From Granulosicoccus sp036478565 (GTDB lineage: Bacteria; Pseudomonadota; Gammaproteobacteria; Granulosicoccales; Granulosicoccaceae): 64,000 nucleotides of DNA. The stretch's first letter is position 1. Each line of letters starts with the position of its first letter. The notes under the pieces were generated by a model that saw only the letters and a program-made list of their open reading frames with translations, was not told where the DNA came from and searched no databases. Position numbers and translations under genes: made by a program. Location of the stretch: NCBI GenBank assembly GCA_965224525.1, contig OZ245050.1, positions 2,356,001-2,420,000 on the forward strand, read 5' to 3'. Shown piece by piece: positions 44,235 through 53,310 of the stretch.

Positions 44235-45524
44235 GTGAACGGTCGGACCTTGCACCAACTCTTGGCACGACTTTTTCCTCTCGCGCGCAGTATAACCGGC
44301 CCAGGTGTGCGCGAAACTTTGCGACAACTGCAAGCTATAGCACCTTTGGAGATTAAGGCGGTGCCATCTGGCGCTCAGGTACTGGACTGGGAAGTGCCGG
44401 AAGAGTGGCATTTTCGTAATGCCTGGATTGCTGACAACACCGGCAAGCGAATCATTGATGCCGCAAACACTAATTTGCACGTTGTGAATTTCAGCACAGC
44501 GGTTGACAAGCATCTGTCGCTGCAAGAGTTAAAGCCCCATTTACATAGCCTGCCTGACCGTCCGGAGGCCATCCCGTATCGGACCAGCTACTACGAGCGT
44601 CAGTGGGCATTTTGTCTTGCGCACCAGACAGTGCTGGCGCTCGAAAACGGTGACTTTGGTAATGGACCGTTTCATGTCCATATCGATACAGAGCATCTAC
44701 GTGGCGAGCTGAATTGGGGTGAATTGGTGATCCCTGGAAAATCCAGCGACGAAATTCTAGTATCTACACATGTATGCCACCCCAGCCTGGCCAATGACAA
44801 CCTGTCTGGTCTCGTGCTGGCAGCAGCGCTCGCCGCGGAACGATTGCAACAAAAGAACCCCCACACATGGCGATTTCTATTTGTACCAGGAACTATCGGT
44901 GCAATCAGCTGGCTGGCCGCCAATCAGGCAACCATGCCAAACATTGTCGGCGGACTGGTACTGACCGGTCTGGGAGATGACAGCCCGTTTACCTGGAAAG
45001 ACACCCGTCAGGGCGATGCCTGGATTGACCGGATCGTTATGCAGGTACTACGCGAGCAGCAACCCGGACAACATTCGCGGTTGCCTTTTGGTCCCTATGG
45101 CTACGATGAACGCCAATACGCGTCACCAGGTTTTAAATTACCGGTTGGCCGTCTGACTCGCGCCGTGCACGGTACATTTCCCGAATACCACACGAGCGAC
45201 GATAACCTGGATTTTGTCACCCCTGAATGCCTCGAGGAATCACTCAACCTGCTGAAGTCCATCGCCACACTGATCGACACTGACGGTTTTTATCAAAACC
45301 TTGCACCCTATGGTGAACCGCAGCTAGGCCAACGCGGTCTATACGGCAAAATCGGTGCGCAAAGAGATCCGGGGCAAATGCAAATGGCTATGCTATGGAT
45401 GCTTAATCAATCGGATGGATTCAACTCTCTGCTCGATATTGCAGAAAAATCTGCTGTCAATTCAGAAACCCTGCATCATGCAGCCTGCATGCTTGAACAA
45501 CACAAGTTGCTGAAACGAACTTAA
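44235..45524 (+). CDS. DUF4910/M28-like aminopeptidase-type protein
   Basis: 429 residues from the GTG at 44235, which has GGGAGA about 10 bp upstream; a GTG at 44193 adds 14 residues but has no proper ribosome site. The protein matches the DUF4910 (with DUF2172) family: LARLFPLARSITGPGVRETL near the N-terminus, ILVSTHVCHPSLANDNLSG with zinc-type His and Asp, and FPEYHTSDDNLDFV. The fold is that of Zn exopeptidases. Such proteins occur in polysaccharide loci, where their substrate is not settled. It is the only plus-strand gene between the barrel and the deoxysugar genes. Confidence 0.85.
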   Translation: MNGRTLHQLLARLFPLARSITGPGVRETLRQLQAIAPLEIKAVPSGAQVLDWEVPEEWHFRNAWIADNTGKRIIDAANTNLHVVNFSTAVDKHLSLQELKPHLHSLPDRPEAIPYRTSYYERQWAFCLAHQTVLALENGDFGNGPFHVHIDTEHLRGELNWGELVIPGKSSDEILVSTHVCHPSLANDNLSGLVLAAALAAERLQQKNPHTWRFLFVPGTIGAISWLAANQATMPNIVGGLVLTGLGDDSPFTWKDTRQGDAWIDRIVMQVLREQQPGQHSRLPFGPYGYDERQYASPGFKLPVGRLTRAVHGTFPEYHTSDDNLDFVTPECLEESLNLLKSIATLIDTDGFYQNLAPYGEPQLGQRGLYGKIGAQRDPGQMQMAMLWMLNQSDGFNSLLDIAEKSAVNSETLHHAACMLEQHKLLKRT

Positions 45525-45664
45525 TTCAAACCCGTACTAAACTGGAGGCATGACTACCTACCCCCATACAGAAGTGATTATTTCATGAACCTGTCATTCT
45601 GATTATCCACAGCTTGCAGTTGTTGGATACCGGCCAGCTTCACAACGTAGCCGCAAACCTACGT

Positions 45665-46915
45665 TTAATCAATAATGGTCGCCACTGGGATCGGCACGAT
45701 AAATTTTCCGCCCCATTCTCGAATATGCGCCAGTTGAGCGGTGATTTCGCGTTCCAAATTCCAGGGCAGAATCAATACGTAGTCGGGCTTGATCTCATCA
45801 ATGTGTTTTGGCGGAAAAATCGGGATCCGGGAACCCGGACAGTATCGACCATGTTTGTGTACGCTGCGGTCACAAGTAAATTCAAGCAGATCGGTCTTGA
45901 TGCCACAATAATTCAACATGGTATTGCCTTTTCCGGGCGCGCCGTAGCCCACCACCCGCTTGCCTTCCTTTTTCAGACGGATCAACAACGTCAGTAGCTC
46001 GTTTTTTACATTGGCCGCCCTTTCTCCAAAGGCCCGGTAGGTATCAAGATCAAATAACCCAGCCGCCTGCTCTCCGGCTAGCGTATCGGCAACCGCCTGA
46101 GACTGTTCAGTGCCGTTTGCAATGTGCTCAATAAACACGCGCAACGAGCCGCCCGCTGTTTTTAGTGATTCGACATCAACAACACGCATACCGACCTGCT
46201 CAAACATTCGGTTGACCGTGTATAGCGAATAATAGGAAAAATGTTCATGATAGATAGTGTCAAATTGCACCTGCTCCAGAAGACACTGCAAATGCGGAAA
46301 TTCAAAGGTTGCTGTGCCTTCCGGCTTAACCAGCGCCGCCACACCTGCCACAAAATCTTTGATGAACGGAGTATGTGCCAAAACGTTATTGCCCAGCACC
46401 AGGTCAGCCTGCCGATCGCTGGCCAACTCTTTTGCTAATGCTTCAGTGAAAAACTCAATCCGGGTGTCAACACCCACTTTTGTCGCAGCAGCTACCACAT
46501 TTGCTGCCGGATCAACCCCCAGACACGGTATGCCCGCCTGGACAAAGTTTTTCAACAAATAACCATCGTTACTGGCTATTTCAACAACAAAACTTTGCGG
46601 ATTTAGGTCAAGGCGTTTAATTACCTTCTCGACATACAACTCTGCGTGGCGCAACCAACTGGTTGAGTACGACGAAAAATAACCGTAATCATCGTCAAAA
46701 ATATCTTCATTCGAGCTGTATTCAGCGGCTTGTGCCAGCCAGCATTCATGGCAGATGAACACTTCCAGCGGGTAAAAAGTTTCCGGCGTGTTCAGTTCAT
46801 TCTGACGCAAGAAGTCCTCACACAGTGGCGACATACCCAAGTCCACCATCGAGTGCTTGAGGGGGGTGCTACAAGCTCGACAATCAAACGCAAGGTCCTT
46901 TCCAACGTCTCCCAT
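45665..46915 (-). CDS. SAM-dependent sugar C-methyltransferase
   Basis: 416 residues from the ATG at 46915 (TGGAG about 8 bp upstream); the open frame upstream is not family-like. Three parts: an N-terminal zinc-binding domain (CRACSTPLKHSMVDLG, later FICHECW), the SAM domain at about 95-200 (VEIASNDGYLLKNFV), and a C-terminal Rossmann-like domain (KRVVGYGAPGKGNTMLNYCG). This is the layout of TylCIII/NovU-type enzymes that methylate a carbon next to the keto group of NDP-4-keto-6-deoxysugars. It follows fcl in the same direction. Confidence 0.87.
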   Translation of the reverse strand: MGDVGKDLAFDCRACSTPLKHSMVDLGMSPLCEDFLRQNELNTPETFYPLEVFICHECWLAQAAEYSSNEDIFDDDYGYFSSYSTSWLRHAELYVEKVIKRLDLNPQSFVVEIASNDGYLLKNFVQAGIPCLGVDPAANVVAAATKVGVDTRIEFFTEALAKELASDRQADLVLGNNVLAHTPFIKDFVAGVAALVKPEGTATFEFPHLQCLLEQVQFDTIYHEHFSYYSLYTVNRMFEQVGMRVVDVESLKTAGGSLRVFIEHIANGTEQSQAVADTLAGEQAAGLFDLDTYRAFGERAANVKNELLTLLIRLKKEGKRVVGYGAPGKGNTMLNYCGIKTDLLEFTCDRSVHKHGRYCPGSRIPIFPPKHIDEIKPDYVLILPWNLEREITAQLAHIREWGGKFIVPIPVATIID

Positions 46916-47094
46916 CAATTTCACTCCAGAATCAGCGACTGTGCAGCCAGAAGTGCTGCGATTGCAAGTATATCCATTCACCAGGGCCTGGGCATAGCAT
47001 AAGAAGCACTCAATTTTGTTGCGAGCAATAAGCGTTAAGTTTTGATAAATATACAGACACACGCCTTGATTGTGATCGGCGAGCAACGCCTGCC

Positions 47095-48072
47095 TTAGAC
47101 TCGCCTTACTGTGCCCCTGTCAATACTGTCGATATAATCGGTATAGGCTATCCTTAGGCCTTCTTCCAGCGTCGTTGTTGCTGACCAGCCGAGTAGTTCA
47201 ATTAGAGACACATCAAGCAGCTTTCGAGGTGTTCCATCCGGCTTTGAAGTATCCCACTCCAGTTCGCCTGAGTAGCCGATAACACGAGCAAGTGTTTTTA
47301 CCAATTCTGCAATCGTGCAGTCTTTACCCGTGCCCACATTGATATGCGACTGGCGCGCACTAACAACCGCTTTAATGGCATTCTGGTCTTTCTCCAGCAG
47401 GTGCATGCAGGCTTTAGCCAGATCATCAACAAATAAAAATTCGCGCATCGGCTTGCCACTGCCCCATATGGTAACAGCCGGTTGCTCGTTGATTTTGGCA
47501 TCGTGAATTCGCCGCATCAACGCCGGTATTACGTGTGAATTTTCGGCATGATAATTGTCTCCAGGCCCGTATAGATTAGTTGGCATAATCGATCGATAAT
47601 CTGTGCCGTGCTGCCGGTTGTACGATTCACACAATTTAATACCAGCAATTTTAGCAATGGCGTATGGCTCGTTAGTGGGTTCCAGCTCTCCAGTCAGCAA
47701 GGCTGATTCAGAAATTGGTTGCGCGGCCATCCTGGGATAAATACAGGATGATCCCAGAAACAGCAGCCGCTCCACGCCCGCGTTGAACGCAGCATCAATA
47801 ACACTCAGCTCAATCCACAGGTTGTCTCGAATGAAATCTGCCGGATAGCTGTCATTGGCCTGTATACCGCCAACACGGGCAGCAGCCAGTACTACAATAT
47901 CAATTTTTTCTGCGTTCATGAACTCATGAACAGCAGGCGAATCGGTTAAATCCAGCTCCTTGCGCGATCGACAGATTATCTGAGAATAACCGCGCGCTTT
48001 GGCCTCTCGCACGATAGCAGAACCCACCATACCTTGGTGCCCGGCAACAAATATTCGACTCTCTTTGTTCAC
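47095..48072 (-). CDS. fcl: GDP-L-fucose synthase (Fcl/WcaG)
   Basis: Epimerase/reductase that turns GDP-4-keto-6-deoxymannose into GDP-L-fucose. 325 residues from the GTG at 48072, 7 bp after the gmd stop; earlier starts overlap gmd. Rossmann VAGHQGMVGSAIVRE, active YxxxK in YAIAKIAGIKLCESYN, and MPTNLYGPGDNY are family marks. E. coli Fcl is 321. A sister activity such as a C4 reductase is possible because a C-methyltransferase follows. Confidence 0.92.
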   Translation of the reverse strand: MNKESRIFVAGHQGMVGSAIVREAKARGYSQIICRSRKELDLTDSPAVHEFMNAEKIDIVVLAAARVGGIQANDSYPADFIRDNLWIELSVIDAAFNAGVERLLFLGSSCIYPRMAAQPISESALLTGELEPTNEPYAIAKIAGIKLCESYNRQHGTDYRSIMPTNLYGPGDNYHAENSHVIPALMRRIHDAKINEQPAVTIWGSGKPMREFLFVDDLAKACMHLLEKDQNAIKAVVSARQSHINVGTGKDCTIAELVKTLARVIGYSGELEWDTSKPDGTPRKLLDVSLIELLGWSATTTLEEGLRIAYTDYIDSIDRGTVRRV

Positions 48073-48079
48073 AACTCTC

Positions 48080-49201
48080 TTAGTCCTGTATCGACTGGGG
48101 CAATGATAAACCATGCACATCAAGCAGCGCAGCTCTACGTGCGCTTTTCAGATCTTCCTCGACCATTTCACGACACATCTCGCGTGCTGTTATCCGTGGC
48201 ACCCAACCCAGTTTTTCTCGTGCCTTGGTAGGGTCTCCCAATAGAGTTTCGACCTCGGCCGGTCGAAAATATCTTGGATCTACCCTAACAATCACTTGGC
48301 CAATTGCAACACCGGAACAACGTTCGGCGTCGACAGATGCTACACGCCCTATCTCATCCACGCCCTCGCCTTCAAATTCCAGTGACAAACCAGCGTCTTC
48401 AGCTGCCCAGTGTATGAAGTCACGCACCGAAAATTGCTTGCCAGTGGCAATTACGAAATCTTCCGGTTTGTCCTGTTGTAACATCATCCATTGCATCTCT
48501 ACATAGTCTTTTGCATGCCCCCAATCTCGCAATGCGGACGTGTTGCCGACATAGAGACACTGCTGCAATCCCAGCGCTATGTTAGCCATAGCCCGAGTGA
48601 TCTTACGGGTAACAAAAGTTTCCCCTCGTCGTGGCGACTCATGATTGAACAGGATGCCGTTGCACGCGAACATTCCGTATGCTTCACGATAATTGACTGT
48701 AATCCAATACGCATACAACTTTGCAACGGCATAAGGCGAGCGAGGATAAAAAGGCGTCGTCTCTTTTTGGGGTGTCTCTTGTACCAGGCCATAAAGCTCT
48801 GAGGTGGAGGCCTGATAAAACCGTACTTTTGATTCAAGTTTCAGGAACCGTACAGCCTCCAAAATTCGAAGCACACCCAAGGCATCAACATCCGCGGTGT
48901 ATTCCGGCGCTTCGAAGCTTACCGCAACGTGTGATTGAGCTGCCAGGTTATACACCTCGTCCGGCTGTACATCATGAATAATGCGGGTCAGATTAGAAGA
49001 ATCTGCCAAATCGCCATAGTGAAGAATCAGGTTTTGATGTTCCGTATGCGGATCCTGATATATATGGTCGATGCGCTGTGTATTTAGCGTCGATGCCCGG
49101 CGCTTGATCGCATGCACTTCATAGCCCTTTTCCAGTAGTAGTTCCGCCAGATAAGAACCATCCTGGCCAGTCACCCCGGTTATTAGTGCGCTTTTACTCA
49201 T
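48080..49201 (-). CDS. gmd: GDP-mannose 4,6-dehydratase
   Basis: First step to GDP-fucose and related deoxyhexoses. 373 residues, as E. coli Gmd. GVTGQDGSYLAELLLEKGYEV is split here as GVTGQDGSYLAELL; RASTLNTQRIDHIY, YQASTSELYGLVQETPQ, YAVAKLYAYWITVNYREAYG and FNHESPRRGETFVTRK are diagnostic. It leads a gmd-fcl-methyltransferase group. Confidence 0.95.
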   Translation of the reverse strand: MSKSALITGVTGQDGSYLAELLLEKGYEVHAIKRRASTLNTQRIDHIYQDPHTEHQNLILHYGDLADSSNLTRIIHDVQPDEVYNLAAQSHVAVSFEAPEYTADVDALGVLRILEAVRFLKLESKVRFYQASTSELYGLVQETPQKETTPFYPRSPYAVAKLYAYWITVNYREAYGMFACNGILFNHESPRRGETFVTRKITRAMANIALGLQQCLYVGNTSALRDWGHAKDYVEMQWMMLQQDKPEDFVIATGKQFSVRDFIHWAAEDAGLSLEFEGEGVDEIGRVASVDAERCSGVAIGQVIVRVDPRYFRPAEVETLLGDPTKAREKLGWVPRITAREMCREMVEEDLKSARRAALLDVHGLSLPQSIQD

Positions 49202-49532
49202 AAAAATTATTACTCATCTGTTTTAGGAGCTGTAATGGCTTAATGATGATAAACGGTCGACCAGCAGATTGTCGGTAGATCAAACATGACCAATGCGTTA
49301 CAGCGTTCAGGCATTCACTGTTTAGAAAGTTTAGCTAATCCACAGCTTCATGTAGTGGTACAGCAACCGATAAACAGTACAGGCAGGTACTTTTCGGCAT
49401 TTTCCATCGAAATGTTTGTACTGCAACACACTGCAACGTGTAAACCAGTGACCAGCTCACATCTAAAAGCCTGTGCAATGCCCGGCAAAATGGTTCGCAG
49501 CAACCGCATAAAAACAAGAAACGGACGAGAAC
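49202..49532. other. 331-bp divergent gap between gmd and the first lyase gene
   Basis: No supported gene. It should hold promoters for gmd (minus) and the lyase (plus). No operator, terminator or RNA stood out. Confidence 0.5.
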
Positions 49533-51560
49533 GTGATCACCAACACACAAAGCAACGTTAAATCAATGCTGAGCGCGACTGTACTGTCGCTTAGCTGTTA
49601 CGCCTGCGGTGATGGCACGCCATTGCCGGAGTACGCTGAACCACAGATCGGCGCAGCGACAACTGAAAATGGGGTTTATACGAGCAACAGCAACAATGCG
49701 CCAATTGCCCAGACGCAGACCAGCCAGGTACCAAATGTAGACGATACCAATCTCGCGCAAGCCATTGCCAATGCCGCCAGCCCGTTTAGTGTCAGCCCGA
49801 CCAGCACAACGGTAATCGAAGGGAGTGCAACAGAGGAAGAAAAGAACACAGCCTCTATCGAGACTCAAATTGTAGACTCGACGGTGTCTGTAGAAACGTC
49901 GCCGGACGCCACCTCACACATCGTTCCGGAGCCTACTCCTGAACCGCAAAAGGAAGTTGCGGTTACTTCTTCACCGGAAACACTAACCGAAACTGCTGCC
50001 GAAACAACCACAGAGCCACAGACTGTCGTCTCGACAGAACCAAAACCTAAACCGGAACCAGAACCAGAACCAGAATCGCTACCCGAGACAGCACCCGCCG
50101 AGAACAATCAGGAAACGGTAGCGATCGCCCAGCAACCAGTGACGGTTGCTGAAAAACCCGGCAAAATCAAGGTCGGGCAAAGCCCGGGTGATGCACAATG
50201 TTTGAATCTGCCAAGCAGTAACAAGTCATTTGGCAGTATTGGCGTCAGCGATTGGCGTAATTGGGTGGGTAACAATGATCTTGCATACGCGGCAGAGAAT
50301 GAAAATCTGGCCGTTGATGCCTCTACCGATAACCGTAAATCATTGCGCCAGAAACTCGCCCCGGCAAGCAAGGGCTCAACACGCTCTGTGGCGCGAGCCG
50401 GATTAACACCTGGCAAGACCTATCGTCTAACGCAGTCAGTCTACTTCGAACCCGGTTTCGACTGGGGTGGTAAAAACGAAGGCGGTAAACTTGGATTTGG
50501 TCTGGGCGGGGGCTCTGCTCCGACAGGCGGCCTGGTTCGCACAGACGGCTTTACCCTGCGTTTCATGTGGCGCGGTAACAAGGACGGAACCGCGCACATC
50601 GCGCTCTACTCCTACGCCGCTGATCGCGGCCAAAAATACGGTGCGGACTATCCGCTCGAAGGCTTTGACGCACCCATTGGCAAGTGGTTTGAACTTTCGA
50701 TGGAGCTAACGGTGAACTCAGCAACCGGTGTCGCCGATGGCTCTGTACGAGCATGGGCTGATGGTGTGTTGCGTGTAGAGCGCAACAATATCGCCTGGCA
50801 AACATCAGGCGGACAACCGTCGGTACAAGATCTTTTCTACACGACGTTCTACGGGGGCAACGATACCAGCTGGTCGCCTGATCACACGACCCATGTGCGG
50901 TTTTCCGATGTTTGCTGGGCACCCGTGGTCGATGGCTACTCCGGAATCGATCTGGACTCAGGCAGTACCTGGTTGGCAGACCAGCCTTCTGGCGACTACA
51001 TCATTTCTCACGATCAGAGCAGCGGCGCGATAGAGGCATTGGAACAGTCAGCTCGAAACCGGATCGCCAATACTTTCTTTCAATTGGAACTGCTGCTGCC
51101 GACTGAAGACCCAATGCTCGACTGGAAACTGCACCGCTCTTTGGGACTGATCAATAATGCTCTGGCATCAGAAAACTGGAGTTCAAATAATCAGCTTTCT
51201 GACAAAACTCTGATGATGCCACTGCTGGAACAGGCAATAAACCATTTGATTTCGGCATCGCAGCTTGAAGGTGCAGCCGAATTCATACGCACGGAATCAG
51301 TTGGCGCTGCTCGTGAAATAAGCGATGTGTCCACAGAAGTTGCATCTGATGCAATCGATTTCGCCAGTCAGATTCTGGACAAGCGCGGATGCCAGAACAC
51401 AACTGATATCGCCTGTGAGATTGCGGCTTCTGAACTTCGGCAAGCCAACAGCGAACTATCACTGGCAAAAGAACTTAGAGACGACCCACAGCAATCCATA
51501 ACGCAGGCACAGCTCGCATGGGAAAGTGCCAGAAAAGCTATCAATATCCTCAGCGAATAA
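49533..51560 (+). CDS. PL14-like polysaccharide lyase with linker and C-terminal helical domain
   Basis: 675 residues from a GTG; an ATG at 49566 is an alternative. The N-terminus is a signal peptide, possibly lipoprotein-like (Cys near 22 and 25). A Ser/Thr/Glu/Pro linker follows (about 40-210, with a PKPKPEPEPEPE run). The PL14-like jelly-roll is at about 222-475: GFDWGGKNEGGKLGFGLGGG, GFTLRFMWRGN, GKWFELSMELTVNS and WSPDHTTHVRFSDVCWAP. Residues about 490-675 form a helical domain absent from the other two lyases. The likely role is depolymerising the locus's own polysaccharide, by analogy with lyases in alginate and other EPS clusters. Confidence 0.8.
   Translation: MITNTQSNVKSMLSATVLSLSCYACGDGTPLPEYAEPQIGAATTENGVYTSNSNNAPIAQTQTSQVPNVDDTNLAQAIANAASPFSVSPTSTTVIEGSATEEEKNTASIETQIVDSTVSVETSPDATSHIVPEPTPEPQKEVAVTSSPETLTETAAETTTEPQTVVSTEPKPKPEPEPEPESLPETAPAENNQETVAIAQQPVTVAEKPGKIKVGQSPGDAQCLNLPSSNKSFGSIGVSDWRNWVGNNDLAYAAENENLAVDASTDNRKSLRQKLAPASKGSTRSVARAGLTPGKTYRLTQSVYFEPGFDWGGKNEGGKLGFGLGGGSAPTGGLVRTDGFTLRFMWRGNKDGTAHIALYSYAADRGQKYGADYPLEGFDAPIGKWFELSMELTVNSATGVADGSVRAWADGVLRVERNNIAWQTSGGQPSVQDLFYTTFYGGNDTSWSPDHTTHVRFSDVCWAPVVDGYSGIDLDSGSTWLADQPSGDYIISHDQSSGAIEALEQSARNRIANTFFQLELLLPTEDPMLDWKLHRSLGLINNALASENWSSNNQLSDKTLMMPLLEQAINHLISASQLEGAAEFIRTESVGAAREISDVSTEVASDAIDFASQILDKRGCQNTTDIACEIAASELRQANSELSLAKELRDDPQQSITQAQLAWESARKAINILSE
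50202..50964 (+). repeat. Nearly identical lyase-domain DNA, copy 1
   Basis: Matches 52378-53140 at a constant offset of 2176 bp. I found about eight differences by eye, all silent, so the encoded domain is the same in both genes. Confidence 0.9.
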
Positions 51561-51624
51561 AGGCTTCATCTGGCCCTGGATACGGTTGAGGATGGCCGTG
51601 CTTCCACTACAGAATAAAAATATT

Positions 51625-53148
51625 ATGCGCGTGGATATTGTAGTTTCAACAGCCGCCACTGAGCGAAGGCGTGGTAAATCACTGGTACTCCCCATATTGC
51701 TACTGTTGTTTTGGTGCCCCGCCAGCGTGACTGCCCAAACGAATATCTCTGGTGAACCACCAAGGCAAGCCAGCTTATTATCGCCAGCTGGCAGCAGCGG
51801 CAGCACGCCAACCTACACATGGAATGCAGTGCCTGGAGCGAACTGGTACTACTTGTGGGTCAATGACACAACAGGGAACACTATAAAAACATGGTATCCG
51901 GCGACTCAATCGGGTTGTGCGGGTGGCTCCGGCATTTGCAGCATACAACCCTCAACAACAGTATCTGGAAGCTCAACCTGGTGGGTTCAGACCTGGAACA
52001 ACGCAGGTAGCGGTCCATGGAGTACTGCCATGGCATTTAAAGCAAGCGATATCAACAAACCACCAGCCGCCGCAATACTCATTTCACCCAGTAGCACCGT
52101 TGCAACGCCCCCCCCGACCTACACCTGGAATGCGGCTACTGGATCAGCCTGGTACTACCTGTGGATCCAAGACACATCCGGTATTGCCATCAAGAAATGG
52201 TATAGCGCATCCCAGGCAGGCTGCGCGGGGGGCTCGGGCACTTGCAGTATTAAACTCTCAACGGCGGTAACGGGAAGTTCAACCTGGTGGGTTCGAACCT
52301 GGAACAGTTCAGGCTACGGTCCGTGGAGTGCTCCAGGCAAGATCCGGGTTGGGCAAAGTCCAAAGAAAGCCCAATGCTTGAATCTGCCAAGCAGTAACAA
52401 ATCATTTGGCAGTATTGGCGTCAGCGACTGGCGTAATTGGGTGGGTAACAATGATCTCGCATACGCGGCAGAGAATGAAAATCTGGCCGTTGATGCCTCT
52501 ACCGATAACCGTAAATCATTACGCCAGAAACTCGCCCCGGCAAGCAAGGGCTCAACACGCTCTGTGGCGCGAGCCGGATTAACACCCGGCAAGACCTATC
52601 GTCTAACGCAGTCAGTCTACTTCGAACCCGGTTTCGACTGGGGTGGTAAAAACGAAGGCGGTAAACTTGGATTTGGTCTGGGCGGGGGCTCTGCTCCGAC
52701 AGGCGGCCTGGTTCGCACAGACGGCTTTACCCTGCGTTTCATGTGGCGCGGCAACAAGGACGGAACCGCGCACATCGCGCTCTACTCCTACGCCGCTGAT
52801 CGCGGCCAAAAATACGGTGCGGACTATCCGCTCGAAGGCTTTGACGCACCCATTGGCAAGTGGTTTGAACTTTCGATGGAGCTAACGGTGAACTCAGCAA
52901 CCGGTGTCGCCGATGGCTCTGTACGAGCATGGGCTGATGGTGTGTTGCGTGTAGAGCGCAACAATATCGCCTGGCAAACATCAGGCGGACAACCGTCGGT
53001 ACAAGATCTTTTCTACACGACGTTCTACGGGGGCAACGATACCAGCTGGTCGCCTGATCACACGACCCATGTGCGGTTTTCCGATGTTTGCTGGGCACCT
53101 GTGGTCGATGGCTACTCCGGAATCGATCTGGACTCCGGCAATCCATAA
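51625..53148 (+). CDS. PL14-like lyase with two Ig/FN3-like modules
   Basis: 507 residues from the ATG at 51625; earlier open frame overlaps the previous gene. Signal peptide SLVLPILLLLFWCPASVTAQ. Two related modules of about 95 residues follow (PTYTWNAVPGANWYYLWVND and PTYTWNAATGSAWYYLWIQD), each with a Cys pair, probably substrate- or surface-binding. Then comes the same PL14-like domain as the gene before. The protein stops just after that domain because of a deletion; the helical domain of copy 1 is lost. Confidence 0.8.
   Translation: MRVDIVVSTAATERRRGKSLVLPILLLLFWCPASVTAQTNISGEPPRQASLLSPAGSSGSTPTYTWNAVPGANWYYLWVNDTTGNTIKTWYPATQSGCAGGSGICSIQPSTTVSGSSTWWVQTWNNAGSGPWSTAMAFKASDINKPPAAAILISPSSTVATPPPTYTWNAATGSAWYYLWIQDTSGIAIKKWYSASQAGCAGGSGTCSIKLSTAVTGSSTWWVRTWNSSGYGPWSAPGKIRVGQSPKKAQCLNLPSSNKSFGSIGVSDWRNWVGNNDLAYAAENENLAVDASTDNRKSLRQKLAPASKGSTRSVARAGLTPGKTYRLTQSVYFEPGFDWGGKNEGGKLGFGLGGGSAPTGGLVRTDGFTLRFMWRGNKDGTAHIALYSYAADRGQKYGADYPLEGFDAPIGKWFELSMELTVNSATGVADGSVRAWADGVLRVERNNIAWQTSGGQPSVQDLFYTTFYGGNDTSWSPDHTTHVRFSDVCWAPVVDGYSGIDLDSGNP
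52378..53140 (+). repeat. Nearly identical lyase-domain DNA, copy 2
   Basis: Second copy of the 763-bp repeat; see 50202. It continues directly into the deletion scar at 53138. Confidence 0.9.
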
Positions 53149-53203
53149 AAGAAGTATAGCTCGCATGGGAAAGTGCCAGAAAAGCTGTCAATATCCTCAA
53201 CAG
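53138..53203 (+). repeat. Remnant of the copy-1 C-terminus after the second lyase
   Basis: GCAATCCATAA (53138-53148) equals 51491-51501, and the stretch 53158-53201 matches 51511-51553 with two mismatches. The second gene's stop codon lies inside this remnant, read in a shifted frame. The missing part is about 527 bp. Confidence 0.88.
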
Positions 53204-53310
53204 TTGACTGTTATTTAATTACTATGCCGCCGTGCAAGCTTGTTTCCGCTCTTCAGATAAACTCTCCAGCCTGTAAGCGATAATCCGGTAAAATTACCTA
53301 CAATTGCGCG

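Noticed and set aside
45614..45997. Plus-strand frame opposite the methyltransferase end
   Set aside because: Shadow of the well-supported methyltransferase gene.
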